Assembly: GCA_905209455.1 (NCBI GenBank)
Contig: CAJLTA010000020.1
Location: 1 to 40,080, forward strand
DNA: 40,080 nucleotides
Reading direction: 5' to 3'
DNA from: an uncultured Collinsella sp.
GTDB taxonomy: Bacteria > Actinomycetota > Coriobacteriia > Coriobacteriales > Coriobacteriaceae
Positions within the stretch are counted from its first letter, which is position 1. Each line of letters starts with the position of its first letter. Shown piece by piece: positions 13,601 to 21,214 of this stretch. A program made the position numbers and the translations under genes. The notes under the pieces are model-generated. The model did no database searches. It saw only the letters and a program-made list of their open reading frames with translations, and was not told where the DNA came from.

Positions 13601-15382
13601 TGGATGTACCACAGCCGCCTGTACGCCGTCGCCCGTTTTGTGACGATGCGCAACGACCTGGACCTGATCCAGCTCAACTCCTTCGGCTGCGGCCTGGACG
13701 CCCTGACCACCGACCAGGTGCAGGAGATTCTGGAAGCCAGCGGCAAGATCTACACCGTGCTCAAGATCGACGAGGTATCCAACCTGGGTGCCGCGCGCAT
13801 TCGCATCCGCTCGCTCATGGCCGCGCTTAAGGACCAGGAGGCCGAACGCCTGGCCGAGGCCACGGCCGCGGGCGAGACTTACGAGCAAGGCGACGCCGCG
13901 CCGGTGGCGCCCTCTACGGATGCCCCCGCGTTTGCGAGCCGCAAGTACACGTTCGAGGCGCAGCGCGAGAGTGCTTCGACCGCGTGGCCCAAGGTGCCCT
14001 TTACCGAGCAGATGCGCGAGGAGGGCTATACCATCCTGTGCCCGCAGATGGCGCCGATCCACTTTGACCTGGTCAAAGAGGTATTCCGCGGTGCCGGCTA
14101 CAACCTGGAGCTGCTGCCCTCGACTGACCACGATGCCGTCGAGGCCGGCCTGCGCTACGTGAACAACGACATCTGCTATCCGTCGATCCTGGTGACGGGC
14201 CAGATCATGGAGGCCATCGAGAGCGGTCGGTACGACCTGTCCAAGACGGCTGTGGTCATCAGCCAGACCGGCGGCGGCTGCCGTGCCACTAACTACATCG
14301 CGCTCATCCGCAAGGCGCTGCGCGAGAGTGGCCACCCCGAGATTCCGGTAATCTCGCTTTCGGCCGTGGCGCTGGGCGAGGACAACCCCGGCTTTAAGGT
14401 TACGCCGGCGCTGCTTAAGCAGGCGGTCTACGCGGTGCTCTTTGGCGACGTGATGATGCAGATGCTCTACCGTTGCCGCCCGTACGAGGCCACGCCCGGT
14501 GCTGCCAACGCACTCTACGAGGAATACATGGCGCGTGCCCGCAAGCTGGCGCCTAAGTTCAACAGGCACAACTACACCAAGCTGTGCCGCGAAGCCATCC
14601 GCGCGTTCGACACCATGCCGCTCGTGGGCGAGGGCACCAAGCCGCGCGTGGGTGTGGTCGGCGAGATCCTGGTCAAGTTCCACCCTACGGCCAACAACCA
14701 TGTGGTCGACGTGATCGAGCGCGAGGGCTGCGAGGCAGTGGTGCCGGGCCTGCTCGACTTCTTCCTGTACTCCATGAGCAACGCCGAGCTGCAGAAGGAC
14801 GAGCTGGGAAGCTCTGCCACTACGCGCGCGGGCATGCAGGCGCTCATCAAGCTCGTGGACTGGATGCGTACGCCGGTGGAGGAGATGCTCGAAAAGTCCC
14901 GCCGCTTTGAGGCTCCCGAGCGCATCGGCACCATGGCCGACAAGGCCCGCACGGTGCTTTCGGTGTGCAACAACATGGGCGAAGGCTGGCTGCTCACGGC
15001 CGAGATGCTCGACCTGATCGACCATGGCGCACCCAACATCATCTGCACGCAGCCCTTCGCGTGCCTGCCCAACCACGTGGTGGGCAAGGCCGTGATCAAG
15101 GAGCTGCGCCGCCAACATCCCGAGAGCAACATCGTCGCGGTGGACTACGACCCCGGTGCATCCGAGGTCAACCAGCTCAACCGTATTAAGCTTATGATCA
15201 GCGTGGCAAAGGAGAACATGCGCGCTGGCAAGGGCTTTAAGCTCGAGAAGGTGGCGCCGCTCGCGATGGACGAGGTCACCGGCCAGATGCGTGCCCATGA
15301 TGGCTGCGTGAGCTGCGGACCGGCCAGCGAGGAGGCCGTTGCATCGGTCGCCAAGCGTCTGGGACGCGGCATTAAGAAGTAG
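10601..15382 (+). CDS. Giant acyl-CoA dehydratase activase-related protein (double ASKHA, DUF2229, HgdB-like)
   Basis: A 1593-residue protein. Residues 1-75 are an Ala/Lys-rich extension. Two BcrAD/BadFG-type ATPase domains follow, each with a phosphate-binding DVGSTT or DAGSTT motif (about 89 and 405) and a cysteine site (GTCAGGTGAF near 205; EACSSGCGSF near 525). Next come a cysteine cluster (RCGRCSNNC near 683), the DUF2229 region (from about 749), and a C-terminal part resembling 2-hydroxyacyl-CoA dehydratase subunits (YTILCPQMAP, NNDICYPSI), ending in GCVSCGP. Known relatives use ATP hydrolysis to drive an electron from a [4Fe-4S] cluster into a dehydratase. Here activase and dehydratase-like parts are on one chain and no separate dehydratase genes are adjacent. 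The natural substrate is unknown. The gene is translationally close to the TetR gene (11-bp gap) and has its own terminator. Confidence 0.88.
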   Translation: MSKLVEGIKDRMVAAAREAAPTVVDAAQKAATAAAEKVAEAVADAKNAAGKTSVAGEPATAADPVAAGQAPEGAIFSPENARGNLHLGIDVGSTTVKLAVLNDDNQIVYAKYQRHHTDVRACARDLFEGAATVLPTAQMTCAITGSGGLLLSQWLDLEFVQEVIASKRAVETLIPATDVAIELGGEDAKIIYFDNGIEQRMNGTCAGGTGAFIDQMATLLHTDASGLNELAANATTIYPIASRCGVFAKTDVQPLLNEGARPEDVAASIFQAVVTQTISGLACGRPIRGNVAFLGGPLQYLSELRHRFYLTLNLDEEHRIVPQNAHLFVASGAAMAHESNKLSTFPQLIEAIDALGDTQGAEVERLDPLFATDEDFAEFKTRHDQEVVPKGKLDGYTGRVFIGIDAGSTTMKAALVGEDGQLLHTWYGNNNGDILGTAKVIMADFYNHIPAGCTIGHVTTTGYGEALLIEALKADSGEIETVAHLRGAKAFLPGVEFILDIGGQDMKCLRVKDGVIEHIMLNEACSSGCGSFIESFAVSMNMDVRAFADAAIHAKAPVDLGSRCTVFMNSRVKQAQKEGATVGDIAAGLSYSVIKNALFKVIKLRDPKEIGSQVIVQGGTFMSDATLRAFEQLTGVHAVRPDIAGCMGAYGAALLARDRAGADGTSTILSAEDIAHLTVTQKHVRCGRCSNNCQLTVNDFGGGRRFITGNRCEKGAGHKKQKTEAPNLFKKKNELLFDREVLSPDEAPRGTVGIPRALNMYENYPFWHAFFTRLGFSVQLSDQSSKKTYQAGIESMPSESVCYPAKMSHGHVMNLIDRDVDFIWMPCVRWERKEDPTAGNCYNCPIVMSYPTALALNIDEIREQNIEFLYPFVPYHDKTELKRRLYQVLAVDRVADAQAGRGRVRGPKITRPEVDAAVNAAFEADARFHEDIQTMGEEALKWVEDHGGHGIVLAGRPYHNDPEINHALPELISSFGFAVFTEDSLAHLVKPERPIRVVDQWMYHSRLYAVARFVTMRNDLDLIQLNSFGCGLDALTTDQVQEILEASGKIYTVLKIDEVSNLGAARIRIRSLMAALKDQEAERLAEATAAGETYEQGDAAPVAPSTDAPAFASRKYTFEAQRESASTAWPKVPFTEQMREEGYTILCPQMAPIHFDLVKEVFRGAGYNLELLPSTDHDAVEAGLRYVNNDICYPSILVTGQIMEAIESGRYDLSKTAVVISQTGGGCRATNYIALIRKALRESGHPEIPVISLSAVALGEDNPGFKVTPALLKQAVYAVLFGDVMMQMLYRCRPYEATPGAANALYEEYMARARKLAPKFNRHNYTKLCREAIRAFDTMPLVGEGTKPRVGVVGEILVKFHPTANNHVVDVIEREGCEAVVPGLLDFFLYSMSNAELQKDELGSSATTRAGMQALIKLVDWMRTPVEEMLEKSRRFEAPERIGTMADKARTVLSVCNNMGEGWLLTAEMLDLIDHGAPNIICTQPFACLPNHVVGKAVIKELRRQHPESNIVAVDYDPGASEVNQLNRIKLMISVAKENMRAGKGFKLEKVAPLAMDEVTGQMRAHDGCVSCGPASEEAVASVAKRLGRGIKK

Positions 15383-15413
15383 CTGGCCTGCTATGGGCTG
15401 GATATGAGACAAA

Positions 15414-15448
15414 CGGGTGGTAGCCGTACCGGCTACCACCCGCTTTTT
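15414..15448 (+). terminator. Intrinsic terminator of the TetR-activase operon
   Basis: CGGGTGGTAGCC (15414-15425) pairs perfectly with GGCTACCACCCG (15431-15442) and is followed by CTTTTT. It lies 32 bases after the activase stop codon. Confidence 0.92.
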
Positions 15449-15467
15449 CTGGACATATGTTGCGTAA

Positions 15468-15977
15468 ATGACCTTGCTACAGCCTTCCGTGGGCTTGTCC
15501 GATTTTTGGGCCGGTTCGGGCTTTGAGGACAAGTTGCTGCAGGCCCAAGGCGATTTTTCGCTCAATGCGGGCCAGCACAGTGTGACCTATCTGCCAAACG
15601 ACGATACGGTAACAACCGGTCGCTACCAGGTACTGCTGTACGACAACAACTTTGGCGCGGCCGAGAGCTATCCCAAGTTCGACTGGGGCCAGCTGGGCGC
15701 CGCGGTGGTGACCGACTACAGCAAGGGAACGCATTCGTTTGGGCGCATCTTTACGGTGGACGAGAACGCGCGCACCTACGAGCTCGAGGACCAGGTCGCA
15801 GTGCCGTTCTCGGGCTACGTAAGCAGTGCACAGCGCGTCGGCGATTCAGATAGTATGCTCGTGGCATCGGGCCAGGCCAAGACCTTTACCGAGTACGATC
15901 GCTATGGACTGCCCATCGCCACCTACGAGATGGAAGCCGAGAAGTACATCTACCGCGTGTACAAGTACGAGCTGTAG
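15468..15977 (+). pseudogene. 3' remnant of an arylsulfotransferase-like gene
   Basis: The 169-residue frame resembles the C-terminal part of bacterial aryl-sulfate sulfotransferases: a GQHSVTYLP and VLLYDNNFG stretch like the family's 'QH-x-PE-x-LPNGN-x-LLFDNG', a TDYSKGTHSFGRIF strand, GYVSSAQRV, and a terminal EYDRYGLPIATYEMEAEKYIYRVYKYEL-type blade end. Full proteins are several hundred residues, with a signal peptide and a propeller carrying the catalytic His. Here the frame starts right after a TAA and a strong terminator, without a ribosome site, so the 5' two thirds seem deleted. It could still be a small expressed protein. The family match is from memory of motifs, not a search. Confidence 0.5.
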
Positions 15978-16044
15978 CGCTGCGCTTGGCTGTGCCTGCG
16001 CCCCGCGGCTGCGCTCTCGTGCCGGGCCCACCTCGCGTCCCGCA

Positions 16045-17184
16045 TCACTTTACGTCAAACTCCACACGATCGAGCTCGGGCACATTGAGGTCGATGAGTT
16101 TGCGGGCGACACGGCGGTCGTGCGCCCCAAGCGCCTCGCCTGTCGTCACATGGGCGACGATTTCGCGCTCGACGATGCCTTCTTCGTCCCCTTCGGTGGC
16201 CGAGGTCTCGACGGCGACGGTGTAATCCTTAAAGCCCGGCAGCACCGCGGCAAGCTCGCGCGTGGTCTCGGTGACGCCGTAGCCGTCCTGCACGCCGGCC
16301 TGCGCCGATCCAATGGAGCCTGCGGTCATAACGATGCAGGGGATGGCAAAGATGACCGTTCCCACGATGATGCGGCGGCGCACTTTGCGTGACAGCTCGT
16401 TGACCTCGGCGTTTTCCTTGGCGGTCACAATGCCGTCGCCGTTCAGGTCGCGCTTGAGCGGCACGCGCAAAAGAAGCAGCACGGCTTCGGCAGCCAGTGC
16501 GATAAAGACTACATTGATGCCAAACTCGTAAAGCGCCGAGAGAAACAGCGACCCGCTTGCGATGGCGATGCCGTAGCCCGCCGCGCACAGGGGCGGCATG
16601 AGCGCGGTCGCCACGGCTACGCCGGCGATGAGCGTGGCGGGTTCCTGGTCGCGCGAGTTGCCCAGGCCACCCGCAAAGCCGCCCGCGAGCGCGACGGCAA
16701 GGTCCCAAACAGTCGGTGTCGAATTGTCGATGATGGCGGCCGTGGTGGTGCCAAGGGGCGAGAGCTTAAAGTACAACGTGGACGTGACCAGGCAAAAGGC
16801 CATCTGTAGAGCCAAGCTCGCGACGGCCTCAAGGGTGATCTCGCGGTCGAGCGTGGCGATGCCGTATGCCATGGCAAGGACCGATCCCATAAGCGGGCAG
16901 ATGAGCATGGCGCCCACGATGGCGATGTCCGAATCGATATCGAGGCCGATGCTTGCGATGAGCATGGCGATGATGAGGATACACAGGTGAGAGCCAGTCA
17001 GACGCGCCCCGTTTACAAAACGCTTGCGGATCACGTGATAGGGCGCGCGTCCCTCGCGAATGTTGAACGCGCGCTTTAAAAAGCGACCAGTCTGCTCGGC
17101 AGCCTCACTATGGGCAGGGCGGATGCCGTGGCGCCGGTGATGGCGTTCGCGTAGTCGCTTGATCTGTTGTTTGTCGAGTTCCAT
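16045..17184 (-). CDS. DUF389 family membrane protein with an EF-hand-like loop
   Basis: A 379-residue polytopic protein. After a basic N-terminus it has paired helices with the DUF389 hallmarks GARLTGSHLCILIIAMLIASIGL, AIVGAMLICPLMGSVLAMAYG, LIAGVAVATALMPPLCAAGYG and YEFGINVVFIALAAEAVLLLLR. The family's function is unknown; transport has been suggested. A cytoplasmic segment at about residues 245-257 reads DLNGDGIVTAKE, which fits the 12-residue calcium-binding EF-hand loop (D-x-N-x-D-G-x-I/V-x-x-x-E). The start at 17184 is chosen because GAGGTGG lies just upstream; the frame is open further but without support. It is transcribed toward the arylsulfotransferase remnant. Confidence 0.8.
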   Translation of the reverse strand: MELDKQQIKRLRERHHRRHGIRPAHSEAAEQTGRFLKRAFNIREGRAPYHVIRKRFVNGARLTGSHLCILIIAMLIASIGLDIDSDIAIVGAMLICPLMGSVLAMAYGIATLDREITLEAVASLALQMAFCLVTSTLYFKLSPLGTTTAAIIDNSTPTVWDLAVALAGGFAGGLGNSRDQEPATLIAGVAVATALMPPLCAAGYGIAIASGSLFLSALYEFGINVVFIALAAEAVLLLLRVPLKRDLNGDGIVTAKENAEVNELSRKVRRRIIVGTVIFAIPCIVMTAGSIGSAQAGVQDGYGVTETTRELAAVLPGFKDYTVAVETSATEGDEEGIVEREIVAHVTTGEALGAHDRRVARKLIDLNVPELDRVEFDVK

Positions 17185-17230
17185 GTCCACCTCGTTCCAG
17201 CGCGGTCCGCGCAACGCGCCCGTTGTCCTA

Positions 17231-17259
17231 ACTCTACACCGTGGCGGGCGGGGTGTCTG
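17231..17259 (-). promoter_or_regulatory. Possible promoter of the DUF389 gene
   Basis: On the minus strand CAGACA (17254-17259) and TAGAGT (17231-17236) are 17 bp apart, a moderate sigma-A match about 50 bp before the start codon. The rest of the 307-base divergent gap (17185-17491) shows no gene and no clear element; the surface-protein promoter must lie in its right half, where I see only weak -10-like hexamers. Confidence 0.35.
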
Positions 17260-17491
17260 TTGGATGCAGAATCCGATAGGGCGGATGACGCGGGAGCAAA
17301 TGCAAATCACAGGCTCAATTCCATCCCGCGAGAATATGATGCACCAGCTCCTTCAAATGTGACGAAACTGTGAAGCACGAGAGCGTGAATTTCAAAAAAT
17401 ACGCTGGTCGTCAATGTTGCGCAACAGAATTCAAAAATCGACAGCTACCGTTTGATACGTATGGATACATCCGTGTCAAAGGGAGAAAGCC

Positions 17492-20400
17492 ATGGCAAAC
17501 TACAGTCCACAACACTTTGAGCCTCGGGCCAAGACTGCCAACGTCAAGGGCGTTGCTAACCGCGCCGTCGCAACCGTTTTGACGGCGGGCCTCATCGCTC
17601 AGCCGCTCATGTCGCCGCTGGCGGCAATCGCCGCACCGTCAACCGATAACGGCGATTCTGTTCAGGGGGGGGGTAGTTCTGTAGAGAACACCGTTGCCGC
17701 CGGTAACCATGCGGTCGTAAAGACGGCTGCCCAGCTGGCCGAGGAGTCGGCAAAGCAGCTCAAGGACGCTCAGGCCGCCTACGATGCCGCCCAGAAGAAG
17801 GCCGACGCGGCGGGCCAGTCTCAAAAGCAGGCACAGCAGCAAAAGAATCAGGCCTCGCAGGCCGTGACCGATAACGCCGCCGAGCAGAACGAGGCCGAGG
17901 TAGCCGCGCTTCAGGAGAAGATCGACGAGCTTAAGGCAGCCGTCGAAAAGACCGAGCAGCAGCAGAAGAAGCTGGGCGACCTGAACGATCAGCTCGAACA
18001 GGCCAACAAGAGTGTCGAGGATAAGACCCAGGCGCTCAAGGACGCCAAGGCAAAGCAGGATGAGGCCAAGAAGGCCCTCGATGATGCCCAGGCCAAGCTC
18101 GAGGCCATGGGTATGGACGAGTACGAGGCCGCCAAGAAGGCCGTCGAGGACGCGCGGGCAAAGCTCGATGACGCCAATAAGGCCGTTACTACTGCACAGG
18201 ACAATCTGGACCAGGCCAAGGCTGCCGAGGCCAGCGCCCAGCAGGAAAAGCAGAATACCGAGGCAGCTTTGACGACTGCCCAGGCCAAGAAGCAGGAGAC
18301 TGCCGCTGCTCTCGCAGCCGCAACCACCGCGCGCGATAACGCCCAGCAGAAGTTCAACCAGGCGCAGGCCGCGCTCGATGCTGCCGTCTCGGGTACGGGT
18401 GTTGACCTGAGTGCGCTTGAGGCCGCCAAGAAAGCTGCTGCTGGTGAGCTCAAGACCGCGCAGGCGGAGCTCAATGCCGCGACGGATGCCGACGCCACCG
18501 CACAGACAAATCTGCAGGCCGCCCAGGCTGCCGTCGCTGCCGCGCAGGAGAAGGCCAACGCCGCCAACGCTGCTGTAGCATCTGCCCAGTCTGCATACGA
18601 TGCGGCAAACAAGGAGTACAAGGACGCGGCCAGTAAGCGTGACGCCGCGAAGACGGCATACGAGCAGGCCCAGCAGACCGAGGCCGACAAGAAGACCGCG
18701 TACGATAAGCTTGTCGAAGTTCGCAAGCAGAAGCGCAGTGAGTGGGAGGCAGCCTGCGCTGCTTCGAACGCCGCGGAAAAGGCTTATGACGCTGCTAATG
18801 TCCAGGTTGAGGCTCTTGAGCAGCAGATTGCTGACCTCAAGTCCAACATGACCGTTGACCAGGAAGTCATCAATAAGGGCATGCTCGGCTTTATGGCCTA
18901 CATCAGCAACAGCAGCGATTTCACGGCTATGCAGAAATCGAACGCCAAGGACGCAATGGCTACACTCACCGGCGCTGACGACAAAGCCGAGTGGTATGAC
19001 GATTACGTCGATCAGGACATGTCTCGCGACACCAATCCGCTTTCCTTGGAACAGCTGCGCAACGCCCTGACATATCTCGACACCCAGAACAACCTCCGCA
19101 AGGCGAACGGTCAGTCGGCGCTCAGCGTCAGCCTCCGCATGACCGCAGCAGCTGCACTCAACGCCTCATATTCATCGAATACTTGGGATCACTCGAACTG
19201 TTACTTCGATAATGCTGAGAATCTCGCAGGTGGTGGCGGTGCATATACCGGTGGTGAGACCGAGGATACCCTGGGCTGGCCCTACACCGGTCTCTACACT
19301 CAGGAGAAGGTTAATTACGAGAATTGGATTAAAAAGTACGGTGTGGATAGCGAGGCCGGCAAAGATCTCATGGCTCATCGCTATGATTCGTACTATATCT
19401 ACCAAAACTATTACGATGTGTACCACGGTACAAAAGATAAGAATGGCAATCAAAGAGGAGACGCCTGCGGGCACTATCTCAACATTATCGATTCCGCTAC
19501 GGTGGCTATCGGCATCGCGACCGGTAGCGGTAAGAACACCGATTCCGAGGTAACCATATTCGATTACAGCGCTGATGACACTCAGACTGATTTCACTGTT
19601 TCCGAGTTCAAGAAGCTCGTCAACGACTACATCGATTCTGCCTATAACGCTGGCGGCACGCAGGCGCAGAAGGCGCAACTCAAGGAGCTTCAGGGCAAGC
19701 TCGCCGAGGCGCAGAAGAACTTTGGAACTACTAGGGAAGCTTACTTCGCAGCTGTAAACGGGCAGGATGCCGCCCAGGACGCTTTCACCGCAGCCGATGT
19801 GAACATGAACACCGCCAAGGGCGAGTACGAGAAGGCTCAGTCCGCTACTGCTGCCGCCAAGTCCGCCTACACCGCCGCCGAAGCCAAACTCAAGGGTATC
19901 GACGTCAAGACGCCCAAGACCAAGCTCAACGCCGCCAAGGGCGAGGCCGCTACTGCCCAGGCAGCTCTCGATAAGGCAAACGTCACGCTTGCTGACGGCA
20001 AGGCAAAGGCAACCGATGCCGCTGCTCAAAAGGCGAAGGCTCGCAGCGCCCGCGATGCTGCCAAGGTAAAGTCCGATCAGGCCAAAGAGGCGTATGACAA
20101 CGCTACCGCTTCGGTCAAGGACCTTGCCGCCAAGTGCGATGCCGCCAAGACGGATCTTGCGAACAAGCAGGGCACGCTTGACGATGCCAAGAAGGCCGAC
20201 GACACTGCCCAGGCTGGCGTTGACAAGGCTCAGGCCGCAGATGTGCACGCCGCGACCGCTCTTTCGGGCGCCAAGCAGGCAGTTGCCGCCAAGACGCAGA
20301 CCCTGTCCGACGCACAGGCGAAGGCCAAGGCCGCCGAGGACGAGCTTGCCACCGCAAACAAGGCCTTCGAGCGCTTCGCCGGTGCCCAGAAGGCGGTCGA

Positions 20401-21013
20401 CGACGCCAAGGCCGCCTATGACGCTGCCGTCGCCGGTGTCGCCGATGCCCAGAAGCAGCTCGAGGCCGCCAACGAAGCCGTCGTCGATGCGAACCTCGAT
20501 ATCTTCAAGGCCAAGGCCGAGCTTGCCAACGATGAGGCACTCAAGGCCGATCTTGAGGCTGTCGACCACAAGGCATCCCTTGCCGCGGGCACGACGGGCA
20601 ACGAGAAGCTGGTCAAGCTGAACGCTGCCTACGCTCGCTATAAGGCCGCCGTCGATGCCGCCGCTGGCCTCAAGACTGCTCTGAGCGATGCCGATGCCAA
20701 GCTGTCCGATGCCAACGACGCCTATGCCGCCGCACTGGCCGAGCTCGGAGATGCCAAGGATGCCCTGGCTGCCGCGCAGGCCGAGTACGACAAGTATCAT
20801 CCCAAGGCCGAGCCGCAGAGCAAGCCTCAGGCCAAGCCCCAGGTTACGCAGGCCGCCGCAAAGGCCCCCGTTGCCAAGAAACAGGCTGCGCCTGCCGCGC
20901 TCGCCCAGACTGGCGACAATTCCGCTCTTGCGGGCGAGGTGTTCGTCATCGGCGGTATCACCCTCGTGGCCGCTGGTGTGACGCTGAGCGATCGTCGTCG
21001 CAAGCAGATGTAG
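17492..21013 (+). CDS. LAQTG-anchored coiled-coil surface protein with CAP-like domain
   Basis: A 1173-residue secreted protein. It has a signal peptide (hydrophobic VATVLTAGLIAQPLMSPLAA, cleavage near residue 48), a long Ala/Lys/Glu/Gln coiled coil (about 70-500), a globular insert (about 510-720), a second coiled coil (about 725-1110), a short Pro/Lys/Gln region, and LAQTG (1137-1141) followed by a hydrophobic span and RRRKQM. LAQTG is a variant sortase motif, so the protein should be linked to peptidoglycan. The insert has CAP/SCP-domain marks: CYFDNAENLAGG and a GHYLNIID strand followed by VAIGIA. The start has GGGAG 7 bases upstream. Nine G in a row at 17665-17673 encode Gly59-Gly61, just after the signal peptide, a possible slip site. 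The job is probably adhesion or cell-cell contact (inference). Confidence 0.9.
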   Translation: MANYSPQHFEPRAKTANVKGVANRAVATVLTAGLIAQPLMSPLAAIAAPSTDNGDSVQGGGSSVENTVAAGNHAVVKTAAQLAEESAKQLKDAQAAYDAAQKKADAAGQSQKQAQQQKNQASQAVTDNAAEQNEAEVAALQEKIDELKAAVEKTEQQQKKLGDLNDQLEQANKSVEDKTQALKDAKAKQDEAKKALDDAQAKLEAMGMDEYEAAKKAVEDARAKLDDANKAVTTAQDNLDQAKAAEASAQQEKQNTEAALTTAQAKKQETAAALAAATTARDNAQQKFNQAQAALDAAVSGTGVDLSALEAAKKAAAGELKTAQAELNAATDADATAQTNLQAAQAAVAAAQEKANAANAAVASAQSAYDAANKEYKDAASKRDAAKTAYEQAQQTEADKKTAYDKLVEVRKQKRSEWEAACAASNAAEKAYDAANVQVEALEQQIADLKSNMTVDQEVINKGMLGFMAYISNSSDFTAMQKSNAKDAMATLTGADDKAEWYDDYVDQDMSRDTNPLSLEQLRNALTYLDTQNNLRKANGQSALSVSLRMTAAAALNASYSSNTWDHSNCYFDNAENLAGGGGAYTGGETEDTLGWPYTGLYTQEKVNYENWIKKYGVDSEAGKDLMAHRYDSYYIYQNYYDVYHGTKDKNGNQRGDACGHYLNIIDSATVAIGIATGSGKNTDSEVTIFDYSADDTQTDFTVSEFKKLVNDYIDSAYNAGGTQAQKAQLKELQGKLAEAQKNFGTTREAYFAAVNGQDAAQDAFTAADVNMNTAKGEYEKAQSATAAAKSAYTAAEAKLKGIDVKTPKTKLNAAKGEAATAQAALDKANVTLADGKAKATDAAAQKAKARSARDAAKVKSDQAKEAYDNATASVKDLAAKCDAAKTDLANKQGTLDDAKKADDTAQAGVDKAQAADVHAATALSGAKQAVAAKTQTLSDAQAKAKAAEDELATANKAFERFAGAQKAVDDAKAAYDAAVAGVADAQKQLEAANEAVVDANLDIFKAKAELANDEALKADLEAVDHKASLAAGTTGNEKLVKLNAAYARYKAAVDAAAGLKTALSDADAKLSDANDAYAAALAELGDAKDALAAAQAEYDKYHPKAEPQSKPQAKPQVTQAAAKAPVAKKQAAPAALAQTGDNSALAGEVFVIGGITLVAAGVTLSDRRRKQM

Positions 21014-21080
21014 CGTTTCGAGCGTAGTTTCTGCAACGAACTTCGGTTCATAGCAGGAACGCTTCGATAGCTTAACCGAT

Positions 21081-21124
21081 AAGGCCGGCGCGCTGTTAAA
21101 CGCAGCGCGCCGGCCTTTCTTTGT
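21081..21124 (+). terminator. Intrinsic terminator of the surface-protein gene
   Basis: AAGGCCGGCGCGCTG (21081-21095) pairs perfectly with CAGCGCGCCGGCCTT (21103-21117) around a 7-nt loop, then TCTTTGTTT. Confidence 0.9.
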
Positions 21125-21133
21125 TTCGATTTC

Positions 21134-21173
21134 AAAAAGCCCGGTCAGCAGCCGCAAAAGCTACCGACCGGGC
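21134..21173 (-). terminator. Intrinsic terminator of the OPT transporter gene
   Basis: On the minus strand GCCCGGTC (21166-21173) pairs with its complement at 21139-21146, with further GTAG/CTGC-type inner pairing, and runs into TTTTT. It faces the terminator of the convergent surface-protein gene. Confidence 0.8.
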
Positions 21174-21214
21174 AAGCCGTAGGCAATATGGTTGCTGTCG
21201 AGCAGCTGCTCGAC

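Noticed and set aside
10586..15565. A 1659-codon open frame on the minus strand
   Set aside because: It is antisense to the activase gene, which has clear motifs, a ribosome site and a terminator. The frame stays open because of GC-rich codon bias, and its His/Ala/Gly/Leu-rich translation has no domain.
19172..21157. A 661-codon open frame antisense to the surface protein
   Set aside because: Low-complexity Leu/Gly-rich product that mirrors the coiled-coil codons; no ribosome site.
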